64,000 bases of DNA from Catalinimonas alkaloidigena (GTDB lineage: Bacteria > Bacteroidota > Bacteroidia > Cytophagales > Cyclobacteriaceae). Of this stretch, positions 1 to 7,683 are shown one piece after another. Numbering within the stretch: position 1 is the first letter of the stretch; each line of letters starts with the position of its first letter. The position numbers were made by a program, and so were the translations under genes. The notes under the pieces were generated by a model. That model was not told the DNA's origin. It did no database searches and was given only the letters and a program-made list of their open reading frames with translations. The DNA lies in NCBI RefSeq assembly GCF_029504655.1, contig NZ_JAQFIL010000001.1:3849001-3913000 (forward strand), read 5' to 3'.

Positions 1-707
1 AAGAAGGGGTTCACTTAATCCTGACGGCCAGAGATCAGCAACGCCTGGATAAAGCAAAAAAAACACTAAAAAGCTTTGATGTAAGTGTAGAAACCTTTGC
101 TGCTGACATGACCCAAGCGCGAGACATAGCCCAATTAGTAGCGTATTCAAGAAAAACTTTTGACGGAATTGATATTCTTATCAACAACGCGGGTAGTGGA
201 ACAAATGAAAAGATTGCCGAAGCAGAAGATGATAAATGGTATTACTACTGGGACCTGCATGTGATGGCTGCCATTCGCCTTTGCAGGGCTATACTTCCAG
301 CGATGAAGCAAAGAGGAGGAGGTGTGATTTTGAATAATGCTTCTATCTGTGCAAAGCAACCCCTTTTTTATGAGCCCATTTATAATACCACTAAGGCGGC
401 CCTGGTCATGTTCAGCAAATGTCTGGCGGAAGAAGCCATCAAAGATAATATTCGCGTTAATACCATCAATCCAGGACTCATACGGACGGAAGCCTGGGAG
501 GAAGCAGCCATTGAGGAAGGGCAAAAACAAGGAATAAGCGCGGATGAATTTTTAAAAAAAGTCGCTGAAGAAAATACTCCTATCGGCCGGTTTGCCAGTA
601 CAGAAGAGCTTGCGAACTTTTTCGTTTTCCTATGCTCCCCCTTAGCAAGCTATTGTGTGGGCAGCAGCTATTATGTAGATGGTGGCTGGCTTAAAGTTGT
701 TAACTAA
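1..707 (+). CDS. SDR family oxidoreductase, 5' end outside window
   Basis: This is a short-chain dehydrogenase/reductase whose N-terminus, including the glycine-rich nucleotide-binding loop, lies before base 1. The frame is open from base 3 and already reads as SDR sequence (strand beta-2 'LILTAR'), so the internal ATG at 108 is not the start. Visible SDR hallmarks are the 'NNAG' motif, the catalytic serine region 'NNASI', the active-site YxxxK ('YNTTK'), and the post-strand-6 'NPGLI' segment. The C-terminus ends in the classical 'YYVDGGW'. It should be a cytosolic NAD(P)H-dependent oxidoreductase; the substrate cannot be read from the sequence. Family assignment is firm, function is open. 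Confidence 0.9.
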   Translation, partial: EGVHLILTARDQQRLDKAKKTLKSFDVSVETFAADMTQARDIAQLVAYSRKTFDGIDILINNAGSGTNEKIAEAEDDKWYYYWDLHVMAAIRLCRAILPAMKQRGGGVILNNASICAKQPLFYEPIYNTTKAALVMFSKCLAEEAIKDNIRVNTINPGLIRTEAWEEAAIEEGQKQGISADEFLKKVAEENTPIGRFASTEELANFFVFLCSPLASYCVGSSYYVDGGWLKVVN

Positions 708-1325
708 TGACATAAAGCGAGGGTCTTTTGAATGAAATATTTTATTACGCTATTCATTTCTTTACCCTGACCCACACGAACCAAATTGGAAGCAATATTC
801 CAAAAATCAATGTCGTAATTTTTTTGAGAATCCGGAATGATCCCGGATGGCAGGAAGGGTTTAAAACGCAAGGAGCCTTAGAGGACTTTCCTGCTAAAGT
901 GAGTGCAATAAGCAGGCTTAAATGTAATACAGGAAAAAGGCTATAAATCAGCTAGTGAATTTGATTTGGTGGATTTATGATCCTCTTTGGTTGGTTTATG
1001 CCTGCTGCTTTTAAGAAACAGACGCATGAATATAAGGAGCAATTCAAGCAATTTGCAGAAGCTAAAGCAGAGATCAGGCAAGTTCAAAACAGCTCGCATA
1101 AGTAGCCTTGTTTTACGCTCTGGTTACTTGCCCCACTACTTAAGATGATTGCATAGCGGGAACAGGTAATGCTTTAAATTATATAAAGCTCATAAACTTC
1201 ATTCTTTTTTTCCTCCCCTTCCCTGTTTCATTCCCGGTACAGTATAAACTTACTTATTGATTGGTTTGAGGTTTTTTAATTAAATTGACTAATCAACAAC
1301 CTATGCAATACACATTTCTGACTGT
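708..1325. other. 618-bp spacer, no convincing gene
   Basis: Two short open frames lie here on the plus strand, 728-946 (72 codons) and 977-1105 (42 codons, starting MILFGWFMPAAFKKQ). They share a reading frame but are separated by several stops. The second has a plausible ending rich in Glu/Lys/Gln helix and could be the tail of a decayed membrane protein. I recognise neither and do not call them as genes. The last 100 bases are AT-rich and should hold the promoter of the histidine kinase gene at 1326. Confidence 0.4.
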
Positions 1326-3200
1326 ATGTACACACCCACTACTAATAACATTTTGTTTGGCCGTTTGCATCAAAAAATCTTTAAAACGCTTAGTATTCGT
1401 TACATGATTGCACTCTCTACCATTGCTTTCATGATATTACTTAGCAACTTATTGATACAACATAAACTCAACCAAATACTGAATGACTCACGTGTGATTA
1501 ATGTGGCTGGCAGGCAAAATATGCTAAGTCAGCGTCTTTCTAATGCTGCTATCAAGCTCAGAACTACTCTATCAGCTCAGGAAAGAGCTGAAATCTCCCG
1601 GGAGATGGAAACGACTTTGAACTTACTCACACGTTCTCAAAACGCCTTACTCAGCAGTGATCCCGAAATGATGGTAGAGGCAAAAAACAGCTCTGAAACC
1701 CTAAAGCTATATGAAAACCTGGACTCTGCTTATCACCAAATGGTTCATCATGGTTATGCACTTCACAAATTAAATAGTGCCGCTCAGGTGTATGATAGTA
1801 CTCAGGCCAGATATCATATTAGCTCAATTTTGGCTCAGGAGAATGTGTTTCTGAGTGGAATGGATGCTATTGTCAATCAATATGATATAGAGTCCAGGGC
1901 AAGGGTGGACAATCTGATTGAAGTGGAACAAACACTCATGATTATCGCCTTAGGAATTATTTTGCTGGAGGTAATTTTCATATTTCGTCCCCTGGCCCAT
2001 TTTATCAAAAAAATTGTATATACCCTCAACCAGTCCAGAATACAGGCCAAAAATCTTGCTCATGAACGTACTATCCTTCTACGCTCATTACAACGTTCAC
2101 AGAAAAATCTGTCTAATGTATATACCGCCATAGAACAAACCACCTTATTTGCGAAAAGCAACCTTTCAACCCAAATTACTCATGTCAGTTGTCAGTTTTT
2201 GGCGTTTATGGGATATGTTAATGCCCCCTACCCCGTATTACTTTCAGACTTACTTCAGGTGAAAGATAGTTTGCTGAAGCAAAAGCTTAGCTATGTGAAA
2301 AATCACGGGTCCTGGAATGGCGACTTACGTATCAGATCTATTGATGAAGAAGTAAAATGGATCAATATGACCATACTGCCTGTAAGAAATGATCAGGGTG
2401 AACTTTATGAATACCTCTTCCTAAATACTGATATCACTCAAAAAAAAGAAGCGCAATTCAAATTACAACAAGCAAAAAAGGAAAAAAGGCAACAAAAGCT
2501 ATATAATCAACGTATTCAATCTATTCTGATAATGAATGCTCAGGAAAAAGAAAGAAAACATATAGCCATGGATCTCCATGATAATATTGGGCAATCTATT
2601 ACTGCTTTAAAATATTATGTGGAAGCATTATATTCGCAGCCAGAAGCTTTACAAGTAAAAGAATCATTAAAAAATATCAGCGTACAATTGCAGGATACCA
2701 TTAAAAATGTGCGTAGAACTTCTTTTTCTCTTATGCCAAGTGTACTGGAACACTATGGCATTGCTTCTGTGCTGAATAATTTTGCCGTTGAGATGCAGCG
2801 CATCACCGGCCAGCATATCGTTTTTATCAATACAGATAATTTTGACCAACGACTGCATGCTACTGCTGAAACCAATTTGTACAGAATTGCGCAGGAAGGC
2901 GTCAATAATGCGCTGAAATATGCCGAGGCTACAACTATAAAAATTATTCTGAGCAGTGAAAGCCAAAAATTGTATCTGGAAATAATTGATGACGGGCGAG
3001 GTTTTGACCTTAATCAACTTACAATTTACCCTGATAAAACTTCAACAGGGCATGGAATTGCCAATATGCAAGAAAGGACAAAATATCTGATGGGTAGATT
3101 CAAAGTTGATTCCAGCCCCGGACTAGGCACCAGAATATTGATTCAGGTTCCATTAAATAAAAATAAGCATTTTATATATGGTAACAGTATTACTAGCTGA
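1326..3200 (+). CDS. NarX-like sensor histidine kinase (PilJ-type sensor, PAS, HisKA_3, HATPase)
   Basis: A 624-residue membrane histidine kinase. TM1 is at about residues 26-46 and TM2 at 203-222. They enclose a helical periplasmic domain with the PilJ/NarX-type signature 'VAGRQNMLSQRLS' (about 59-72). A PAS-like domain follows at about 262-375, then a HisKA_3 dimerisation helix with phospho-acceptor His418 in 'DLHDN', and an HATPase_c domain with N-box 'EGVNNALKYA', G1 box 'DDGRGFD' and 'GHGIANMQER'. In NarX/NarQ the equivalent signature binds nitrate or nitrite; here the ligand is unknown. The 3' end overlaps the response regulator gene by 23 bp, so the two are probably co-translated. The ammonium transporter downstream fits a role in nitrogen sensing, but that is inference. 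Confidence 0.92.
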   Translation: MYTPTTNNILFGRLHQKIFKTLSIRYMIALSTIAFMILLSNLLIQHKLNQILNDSRVINVAGRQNMLSQRLSNAAIKLRTTLSAQERAEISREMETTLNLLTRSQNALLSSDPEMMVEAKNSSETLKLYENLDSAYHQMVHHGYALHKLNSAAQVYDSTQARYHISSILAQENVFLSGMDAIVNQYDIESRARVDNLIEVEQTLMIIALGIILLEVIFIFRPLAHFIKKIVYTLNQSRIQAKNLAHERTILLRSLQRSQKNLSNVYTAIEQTTLFAKSNLSTQITHVSCQFLAFMGYVNAPYPVLLSDLLQVKDSLLKQKLSYVKNHGSWNGDLRIRSIDEEVKWINMTILPVRNDQGELYEYLFLNTDITQKKEAQFKLQQAKKEKRQQKLYNQRIQSILIMNAQEKERKHIAMDLHDNIGQSITALKYYVEALYSQPEALQVKESLKNISVQLQDTIKNVRRTSFSLMPSVLEHYGIASVLNNFAVEMQRITGQHIVFINTDNFDQRLHATAETNLYRIAQEGVNNALKYAEATTIKIILSSESQKLYLEIIDDGRGFDLNQLTIYPDKTSTGHGIANMQERTKYLMGRFKVDSSPGLGTRILIQVPLNKNKHFIYGNSITS

Positions 3201-3825
3201 TGACCACAATGTGGTAAGAAACGGGCTTAAACTACTTTTAGAAAATGAGGAGGATATTAATGTAATTGGTGAAGCTTCTAACGGAAAAGAAGCCATAGAA
3301 AAAATTAAAGAATTACAGCCAGATATAGTACTGTTAGATGTGAGGATGCCAGTCCTGGACGGAATTGAAACCCTTAGTGAATTAAGTAAAAATTCTGCAA
3401 AAACCCGTTCTCTTGTCCTGTCCATGTATGCACAGGAAGATTATGTACTTCAGTCTGCGCGCTCCGGAGCTTCAGGTTATATATTAAAAGATGCTTCCAA
3501 AGACGAATTGATTACTGCTATCAGGACCATTCATGCCGGCAATAAATATTTTAGTGGAAGTGTATCTAATATTATCGTTGAAGGCTATCTACATAATCTA
3601 CAATCTCAAAAGATTTTCCAGAATTCCCACCAGCTCACCAAAGCAGAGAAAAATGTACTTAATCTCGTAGTGCAGGGACTTTCCAATGCTGAAATTGCAA
3701 ATAAGCTAAACATCAGCGTGAGAACTGTTGAAACCCATCGCTTTAAAATCATGAAAAAAATGGGAGTGAATAAGTCAAAGGATATGATACAAAAGGCGCA
3801 TAAAGAAGGTTGGACACAAGCCTAA
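3178..3825 (+). CDS. NarL/LuxR-type response regulator
   Basis: A 215-residue response regulator and the cognate partner of the overlapping histidine kinase. The receiver domain (about 1-120) has the acidic pair Asp8/Asp9, phospho-acceptor Asp54 in 'LLDVRMP' and the conserved Lys104 in 'GYILKDAS'. A LuxR-type helix-turn-helix (about 148-212) carries the typical 'NAEIANKLNISVRTVETH'. It should dimerise on phosphorylation and bind DNA. Its ATG lies inside the end of the kinase gene. The strong palindromes in the next intergenic region, before the ammonium transporter, are candidate binding sites. A weak hairpin (arms 3824-3830 and 3853-3859) follows the stop. Confidence 0.93.
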   Translation: MVTVLLADDHNVVRNGLKLLLENEEDINVIGEASNGKEAIEKIKELQPDIVLLDVRMPVLDGIETLSELSKNSAKTRSLVLSMYAQEDYVLQSARSGASGYILKDASKDELITAIRTIHAGNKYFSGSVSNIIVEGYLHNLQSQKIFQNSHQLTKAEKNVLNLVVQGLSNAEIANKLNISVRTVETHRFKIMKKMGVNKSKDMIQKAHKEGWTQA

Positions 3826-3956
3826 ACTCAGTATTTTCAACCGTATTTGATGTGAGTTTTAAAATATAGTATTGCATTTTTTTATTTATTGCTATTTTTT
3901 TTCTTCCACACAAAGAATTACAATCTCTTTAATAATAACTTTCAATAGCCCGCATT

Positions 3957-3996
3957 TTTTGATATTAATATTTTTTATTAATGATTAATATCAAAA
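3957..3996. repeat. Perfect 13-bp inverted repeat upstream of amt
   Basis: Arms 3957-3969 (TTTTGATATTAAT) and 3984-3996 (ATTAATATCAAAA) are exact reverse complements around a 14-base T/A-rich loop. It lies about 165 bp before the ammonium transporter start, in very AT-rich DNA. It could be an operator, or an AT-rich hairpin ending the two-component transcript. No clean T-run follows, so terminator function is uncertain. Confidence 0.5.
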
Positions 3997-4020
3997 TATT
4001 ATAAATTACTTATACATAAA

Positions 4021-4086
4021 TACGTAATTATATACGTAAATACCCCGCAATATCCATTTTTTATTACGTACGTTATTTGCGTAAAA
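4021..4086. promoter_or_regulatory. Cluster of TACGTA palindromes, candidate operator of amt
   Basis: Three exact TACGTA palindromes occur at 4021-4026, 4033-4038 and 4065-4070. The third runs into a further TACG, and a related TTGCGTAA follows near 4078. The first two form a symmetrical 18-bp block. They lie 70-140 bp upstream of the amt start, in the 332-bp gap (3826-4157) between the response regulator and amt. This is where an operator would be expected. A LuxR-type regulator made by the preceding gene is a natural candidate to bind here, but no binding data are available. Confidence 0.4.
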
Positions 4087-4157
4087 ATAATAAATCAGCT
4101 TACTTGCACATAGCAAAATTAAATTTTGAATTGCTAAAACTTACCTAATTAATTACT

Positions 4158-5444
4158 ATGGAAAACTACGTATTACTCCTCAATTCTATGGCAGAAGCTC
4201 AAACTGCTGCGGATTTAGGGACTCAAATTTCCCAAACACTCCTTACTACCAACAATGTATGGATGATGGTAGCCACATTCCTGGTTTTTATCATGCACCT
4301 GGGTTTTGCAGGCGTTGAAGCTGGTTTTACCCAAGCAAAAAATACAGTGAATATTCTTTTTAAGAATACACTGACTCCGGCAATAGGGTTAATCACTTAT
4401 GCATTGGTTGGATTTAATCTCATGTATCCGGGCGGAGAAGGCTTCGTATTTGGATTTGCAGGTTTCAATCTGGGCCCTGGCGCAGATTATGATTCACTTA
4501 CTTATGCCGATGGTGGCTACACATACTGGACTGATTTTTTATTCCAGGGCATGTTTGCCGCTACTGCCGCTACAATTGTATCAGGTGCAGTTGCGGAGAG
4601 AATCAAAATTAACGGATACCTTATCTTTACAATAATCTTTGTAGGGCTTGTATACCCTGTTATCGGTAGCTGGCAGTGGGGTGGTGGCTTTTTGAGCTCT
4701 TATGGATTTTATGACTTCGCAGGATCCACACTGGTACACTCCGTTGGGGGTTGGGGAGCATTGGCAGGAATTATCATACTCGGTCCACGTATTGGAAAAT
4801 ATGCTAACGGAAAAGTTAATGACTTTCCCGGATCAAGTGTCCCTCTGGCAACGCTTGGCGTATTTCTACTATGGTTTGGTTGGTTTGGATTCAATGGCGG
4901 ATCAGTATTATCTGCTGAACCTGAAACTGTTTCCAAAGTTTTGGTAACAACATCCCTTGCTGCTGCTTGTGGTGCTATAGGAGGATATGTAATGGCTTAC
5001 TTTACTTTTAAAAGGCTTGATCTGGGCATGGTACTTAATGGTGTACTGGCTGGTCTTGTAGGTATAACAGCTGGTGCTGACCTGATGAGCGCTTATGAAG
5101 CTATGATTATAGGCTTATTAGCCGGTGGTATTGTAGTACTATCCGTTATACTCTTGGATAAACTAAAGCTTGACGACTGTGTAGGCGCTGTTTCAGTGCA
5201 CCTAACATGCGGAATTTTTGGCACTTTGGCTGTTGGTATATTCGGTTCCATGGCGAGCTTAGATCAATTTATCATTCAGTTGGTGAGCATATTGGCTTGT
5301 GGTGCTGCTGCATTCTCAAGTGCCCTCATCATATTCTTTGTCCTTGATAAAGCATTAGGATTAAGAGTATCTGCCGAGCATGAAAAAGAAGGCCTTGATA
5401 GCCACGAACATGGGATCAGAGGGTACACTATCATTTATGAATAG
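4158..5444 (+). CDS. amt: Ammonium transporter (Amt/MEP/Rh family)
   Basis: A 428-residue inner-membrane ammonium channel with about 11 transmembrane helices. The family signatures are clear: 'GAVAERIKINGYL', 'FAGSTLVHSVGGWGALAG' with the first pore histidine at His194, and 'SVHLTCGIFGTLAVGIF' with the second at His348. The cytoplasmic tail 'GLRVSAEHEKEGLD...HG' is the usual Amt ending that contacts PII proteins. It admits NH4+/NH3 when nitrogen is scarce. No glnB/glnK-like PII gene lies beside it here. It follows a NarX/NarL-type pair and precedes an outer-membrane porin. The region before it holds palindromic repeats, so transcription is probably regulated. Confidence 0.96.
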   Translation: MENYVLLLNSMAEAQTAADLGTQISQTLLTTNNVWMMVATFLVFIMHLGFAGVEAGFTQAKNTVNILFKNTLTPAIGLITYALVGFNLMYPGGEGFVFGFAGFNLGPGADYDSLTYADGGYTYWTDFLFQGMFAATAATIVSGAVAERIKINGYLIFTIIFVGLVYPVIGSWQWGGGFLSSYGFYDFAGSTLVHSVGGWGALAGIIILGPRIGKYANGKVNDFPGSSVPLATLGVFLLWFGWFGFNGGSVLSAEPETVSKVLVTTSLAAACGAIGGYVMAYFTFKRLDLGMVLNGVLAGLVGITAGADLMSAYEAMIIGLLAGGIVVLSVILLDKLKLDDCVGAVSVHLTCGIFGTLAVGIFGSMASLDQFIIQLVSILACGAAAFSSALIIFFVLDKALGLRVSAEHEKEGLDSHEHGIRGYTIIYE

Positions 5445-5500
5445 GAGAGGCTACTTTCCTCAATACTATTTTTTCTATGTAATAATAGTGCGAAATAAAA

Positions 5501-5534
5501 TAAACCGAGGTTGCAAAAAAACAACCTCGGTTTA
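5501..5534. terminator. Perfect 13-bp hairpin after amt
   Basis: Arms 5501-5513 (TAAACCGAGGTTG) and 5522-5534 (CAACCTCGGTTTA) pair perfectly around an A-rich 8-base loop, 57 bp after the amt stop. The stem is strong but followed only by TTTAATC on the plus strand. It may end or attenuate the amt transcript before the porin gene. Because it is here, a longer porin reading frame that would start at 5511 inside the hairpin is unlikely. Confidence 0.7.
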
Positions 5535-5609
5535 ATCACCACCCTATTGCATTTATCTATCATCACATCATACAAACTATTAATTCACACAATCTATAAT
5601 TATTACAAA

Positions 5610-6656
5610 ATGAAAATCAAAACCAAACTATTTACGCTATCTATGATATTTCTGACTTCTGTGTTGTATGCTCAGGAAGTAGAAAAAAATCCACTTCAAA
5701 TATCAGGATCTGTAGATACTTATTATAAATACGATTTTTCGGGTTTTGAATCTGAAGCTGGAGCCTCTAATATTTCTACAAGCTTTGCAGACCAACAAAA
5801 CTCTCTTTCTATTGGCATGATCGATATCGTTCTTTCTCAGGAACTGGGAAAAGCGAGTTTTGTAGGTGAAGTTGCTTTTGGACCACGTAATGCCGGCTCA
5901 GCGGGGCCTTCCGGAAATTCAGGAGTTATGGAGCCCCATATCCAGAACCTTTACGTATCCTACATGCTAACTCCCGAACTGGCAATAACCGCTGGTTATA
6001 TGGGTACGTTTGTAGGTTATGAGGTTATTTCTCCTACCGGTAACTTTAACTATTCCACTTCTTATCTTTTTACAAATGGACCCTTCCAGAATGCAGGAGT
6101 AAAGCTTGATTATACATTCTCTGACCGCGTTTCATTGATGGTTGGCATATTTAACGACTGGAACCTATATAATGACAGTAATGGTATGTCTGATTTTGGA
6201 GCGCAGCTTTATTTGGTACCGGTAAATGGATGGGATGTATACATCAACATGATCACGGGCTCCCCTTCTGGTACTGAACTAGACCTTACGACCGGCTATC
6301 AAATCACTGATGATTTCTATTTGGGACTCAACGCTGCCGACTATTCAGCTCCTGATGATGATGGAGGTTTTTCTGGTGCAGCCCTTTATGCCCAATATGC
6401 CCTTACTGACAATTTCTCACTTGGGTTTAGAGGAGAATCATTCAGCACCAAAGACTATGATGATGAAGTAGGTTCAACAGTTGAAGGCTCAACTGTAAAC
6501 GCATTCACCATATCAGGTAACTTAACAGCCGGCCCATTGACCTTTATTCCTGAAGTAAGATTTGACAATGGTGAAAATGAAGTATTTGTGAATAATGACC
6601 TGATGCCAACTAAAACCGCATCACAATTACTATTTGCCCTAGTATATGCATTTTGA
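5610..6656 (+). CDS. Outer-membrane beta-barrel porin (BBP2/OmpL-like)
   Basis: A 348-residue secreted protein. The ATG at 5610 gives a clean Sec signal peptide (MKIKTKLFTLSMIFLTSVLYAQ); the frame is open further upstream but that would read through a hairpin and remove the signal. After the signal come alternating, aromatic-rich strands such as 'LAITAGYMGTFVGYEV' and 'VSLMVGIFNDWNLYND', ending in a C-terminal phenylalanine ('LLFALVYAF'), as usual for outer-membrane barrels. It resembles the BBP2-type putative porin family. Its position next to amt suggests that it lets ammonium or small nitrogen compounds through the outer membrane. The next gene overlaps its 3' end by 11 bp. Confidence 0.85.
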   Translation: MKIKTKLFTLSMIFLTSVLYAQEVEKNPLQISGSVDTYYKYDFSGFESEAGASNISTSFADQQNSLSIGMIDIVLSQELGKASFVGEVAFGPRNAGSAGPSGNSGVMEPHIQNLYVSYMLTPELAITAGYMGTFVGYEVISPTGNFNYSTSYLFTNGPFQNAGVKLDYTFSDRVSLMVGIFNDWNLYNDSNGMSDFGAQLYLVPVNGWDVYINMITGSPSGTELDLTTGYQITDDFYLGLNAADYSAPDDDGGFSGAALYAQYALTDNFSLGFRGESFSTKDYDDEVGSTVEGSTVNAFTISGNLTAGPLTFIPEVRFDNGENEVFVNNDLMPTKTASQLLFALVYAF

Positions 6657-7242
6657 AAATCTCATGTTGAAGCTTCCCGTACCAGTAACAATAATTTGCA
6701 TTTTATTGATTTTAAGGGGCTATTCTCAACCTCTTGACTACTCTTATACTTCAGAGGGTAAGTTAGTCTTCTCGGAGGTAATCACTGTGGAAGAAGCTGA
6801 AAAAAATGACTTATTCGCATTGGCTGTTGAAAGCTTCTCTAAGGAAAACAAGGTCAGAAAGGATAAGGAAAACAAAACAATCAGGGTATCAAGAAGCTAT
6901 ACCTTTCATGAAAAGGGAATCTTATCCCGGACACCTTATGCTGAAATTAATTACCAGCTTTTTCTTGAGTTTAAAGACAATCGCTACAGATATCAGCTGA
7001 AGGATTTTGACTTTCTACCTTATGCACGAAACCGTTATGGAAAGTATGAGACTGTGGAAAGAAAAAGAAAATCTCTGGAAAATGTAATACAGAACGATAG
7101 TGACTGGAAAGAACAGGAAGAAGCGTTTCTCAGCATGCTTAATTCAGAAATAGACCTGTTGAAACTTACTATGCAGGGAAATCTTCCAAAAAAAGCTGAT
7201 GACTCTGTAAGTCAGGTTATTGAATTAAAAGAGGAATGGTAG
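6646..7242 (+). CDS. DUF4468 (TBP-like fold) secreted protein
   Basis: A 198-residue protein with an N-terminal hydrophobic segment ending near 'ILRGYSQPLD', most likely a signal peptide. The start at 6646 overlaps the porin gene; an ATG at 6664 would give a shorter, equally plausible signal. The mature part ('GKLVFSEVITVEEAEKNDLF', then a stretch of beta strands) matches the pattern of DUF4468, a Bacteroidota family with a TBP-like fold and unknown role. The overlap suggests co-translation with the porin, so it may help that barrel or act at the envelope. A good terminator follows at 7342. Function is not known. Confidence 0.75.
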   Translation: MHFENLMLKLPVPVTIICILLILRGYSQPLDYSYTSEGKLVFSEVITVEEAEKNDLFALAVESFSKENKVRKDKENKTIRVSRSYTFHEKGILSRTPYAEINYQLFLEFKDNRYRYQLKDFDFLPYARNRYGKYETVERKRKSLENVIQNDSDWKEQEEAFLSMLNSEIDLLKLTMQGNLPKKADDSVSQVIELKEEW

Positions 7243-7341
7243 TATTCAATCAGTTTAGTACCAAATATTTGTTTGCTGTAATAGGTGTAATACTTCCTTC
7301 AAGTAAGAAATAAAAGCGATAATTTTGAGGAATAAAGCACT

Positions 7342-7369
7342 AAGCTCAGTCATTGGCTGAGCTTTTTTA
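7342..7369 (+). terminator. Rho-independent terminator
   Basis: Arms AAGCTCAG (7342-7349) and CTGAGCTT (7357-7364) form an 8-bp stem with a 7-base loop, followed by a T-run to 7368. It lies 100 bp after the DUF4468 gene and closes the amt-porin-DUF4468 cluster on the plus strand. Confidence 0.85.
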
Positions 7370-7438
7370 TTTCCAAATTAAAACATTTCATAATTTTTTT
7401 CTTTAATATAAGAAAGAGAGTAAATAAAATTATTAATT

Positions 7439-7606
7439 ATGGAATGGTTGGATTTTCAGTTTATTGATGACTTAACACTTTTATTAGAGTCAAATCGCTC
7501 TTTTTTGCTTCATATTCTTCCTTTAGTAATGCTCATAATGGTATTATATAGCTTTAGCTTCATGGAAGTAGAAAATACTGAAGAAGACACAAAAGACGAA
7601 ATTTAA
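7439..7606 (+). CDS. Small single-span membrane protein, 55 aa
   Basis: An ATG at 7439 opens a 55-codon frame. The product has an acidic, amphipathic start (MEWLDFQFIDDLTLLLE), one strongly hydrophobic helix at about residues 21-42 ('SFLLHILPLVMLIMVLYSF') and an acidic tail (EVENTEEDTKDE). This looks like a real one-span membrane peptide rather than chance sequence: it sits alone between a terminator at 7342 and a hairpin at 7662, with an AT-rich run before it. I do not recognise a family. It may be a small regulatory subunit of the envelope or respiratory type, but this is speculation. Confidence 0.5.
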   Translation: MEWLDFQFIDDLTLLLESNRSFLLHILPLVMLIMVLYSFSFMEVENTEEDTKDEI

Positions 7607-7661
7607 TTTTGATAAAACATTTGTAATACCCTTTATAGACTACCATCATTCACTTTTTACC

Positions 7662-7683
7662 ACCAAATAATATTTGGTTTTTA
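7662..7683 (+). terminator. Possible hairpin terminator between the 55-aa gene and htrA
   Basis: ACCAAA (7662-7667) and TTTGGT (7673-7678) pair around TAATA and are followed by Ts. It lies between two converging genes and may serve the small plus-strand gene. The stem is short and AT-rich, so confidence is modest. Confidence 0.4.

Noticed and set aside
728..946. A 72-codon frame after the SDR gene
   Set aside because: No recognisable protein pattern; likely chance or remnant, so described only as part of the spacer.
5511..5609. An upstream extension of the porin reading frame
   Set aside because: It begins inside a strong hairpin and would hide a clean signal peptide starting at 5610.
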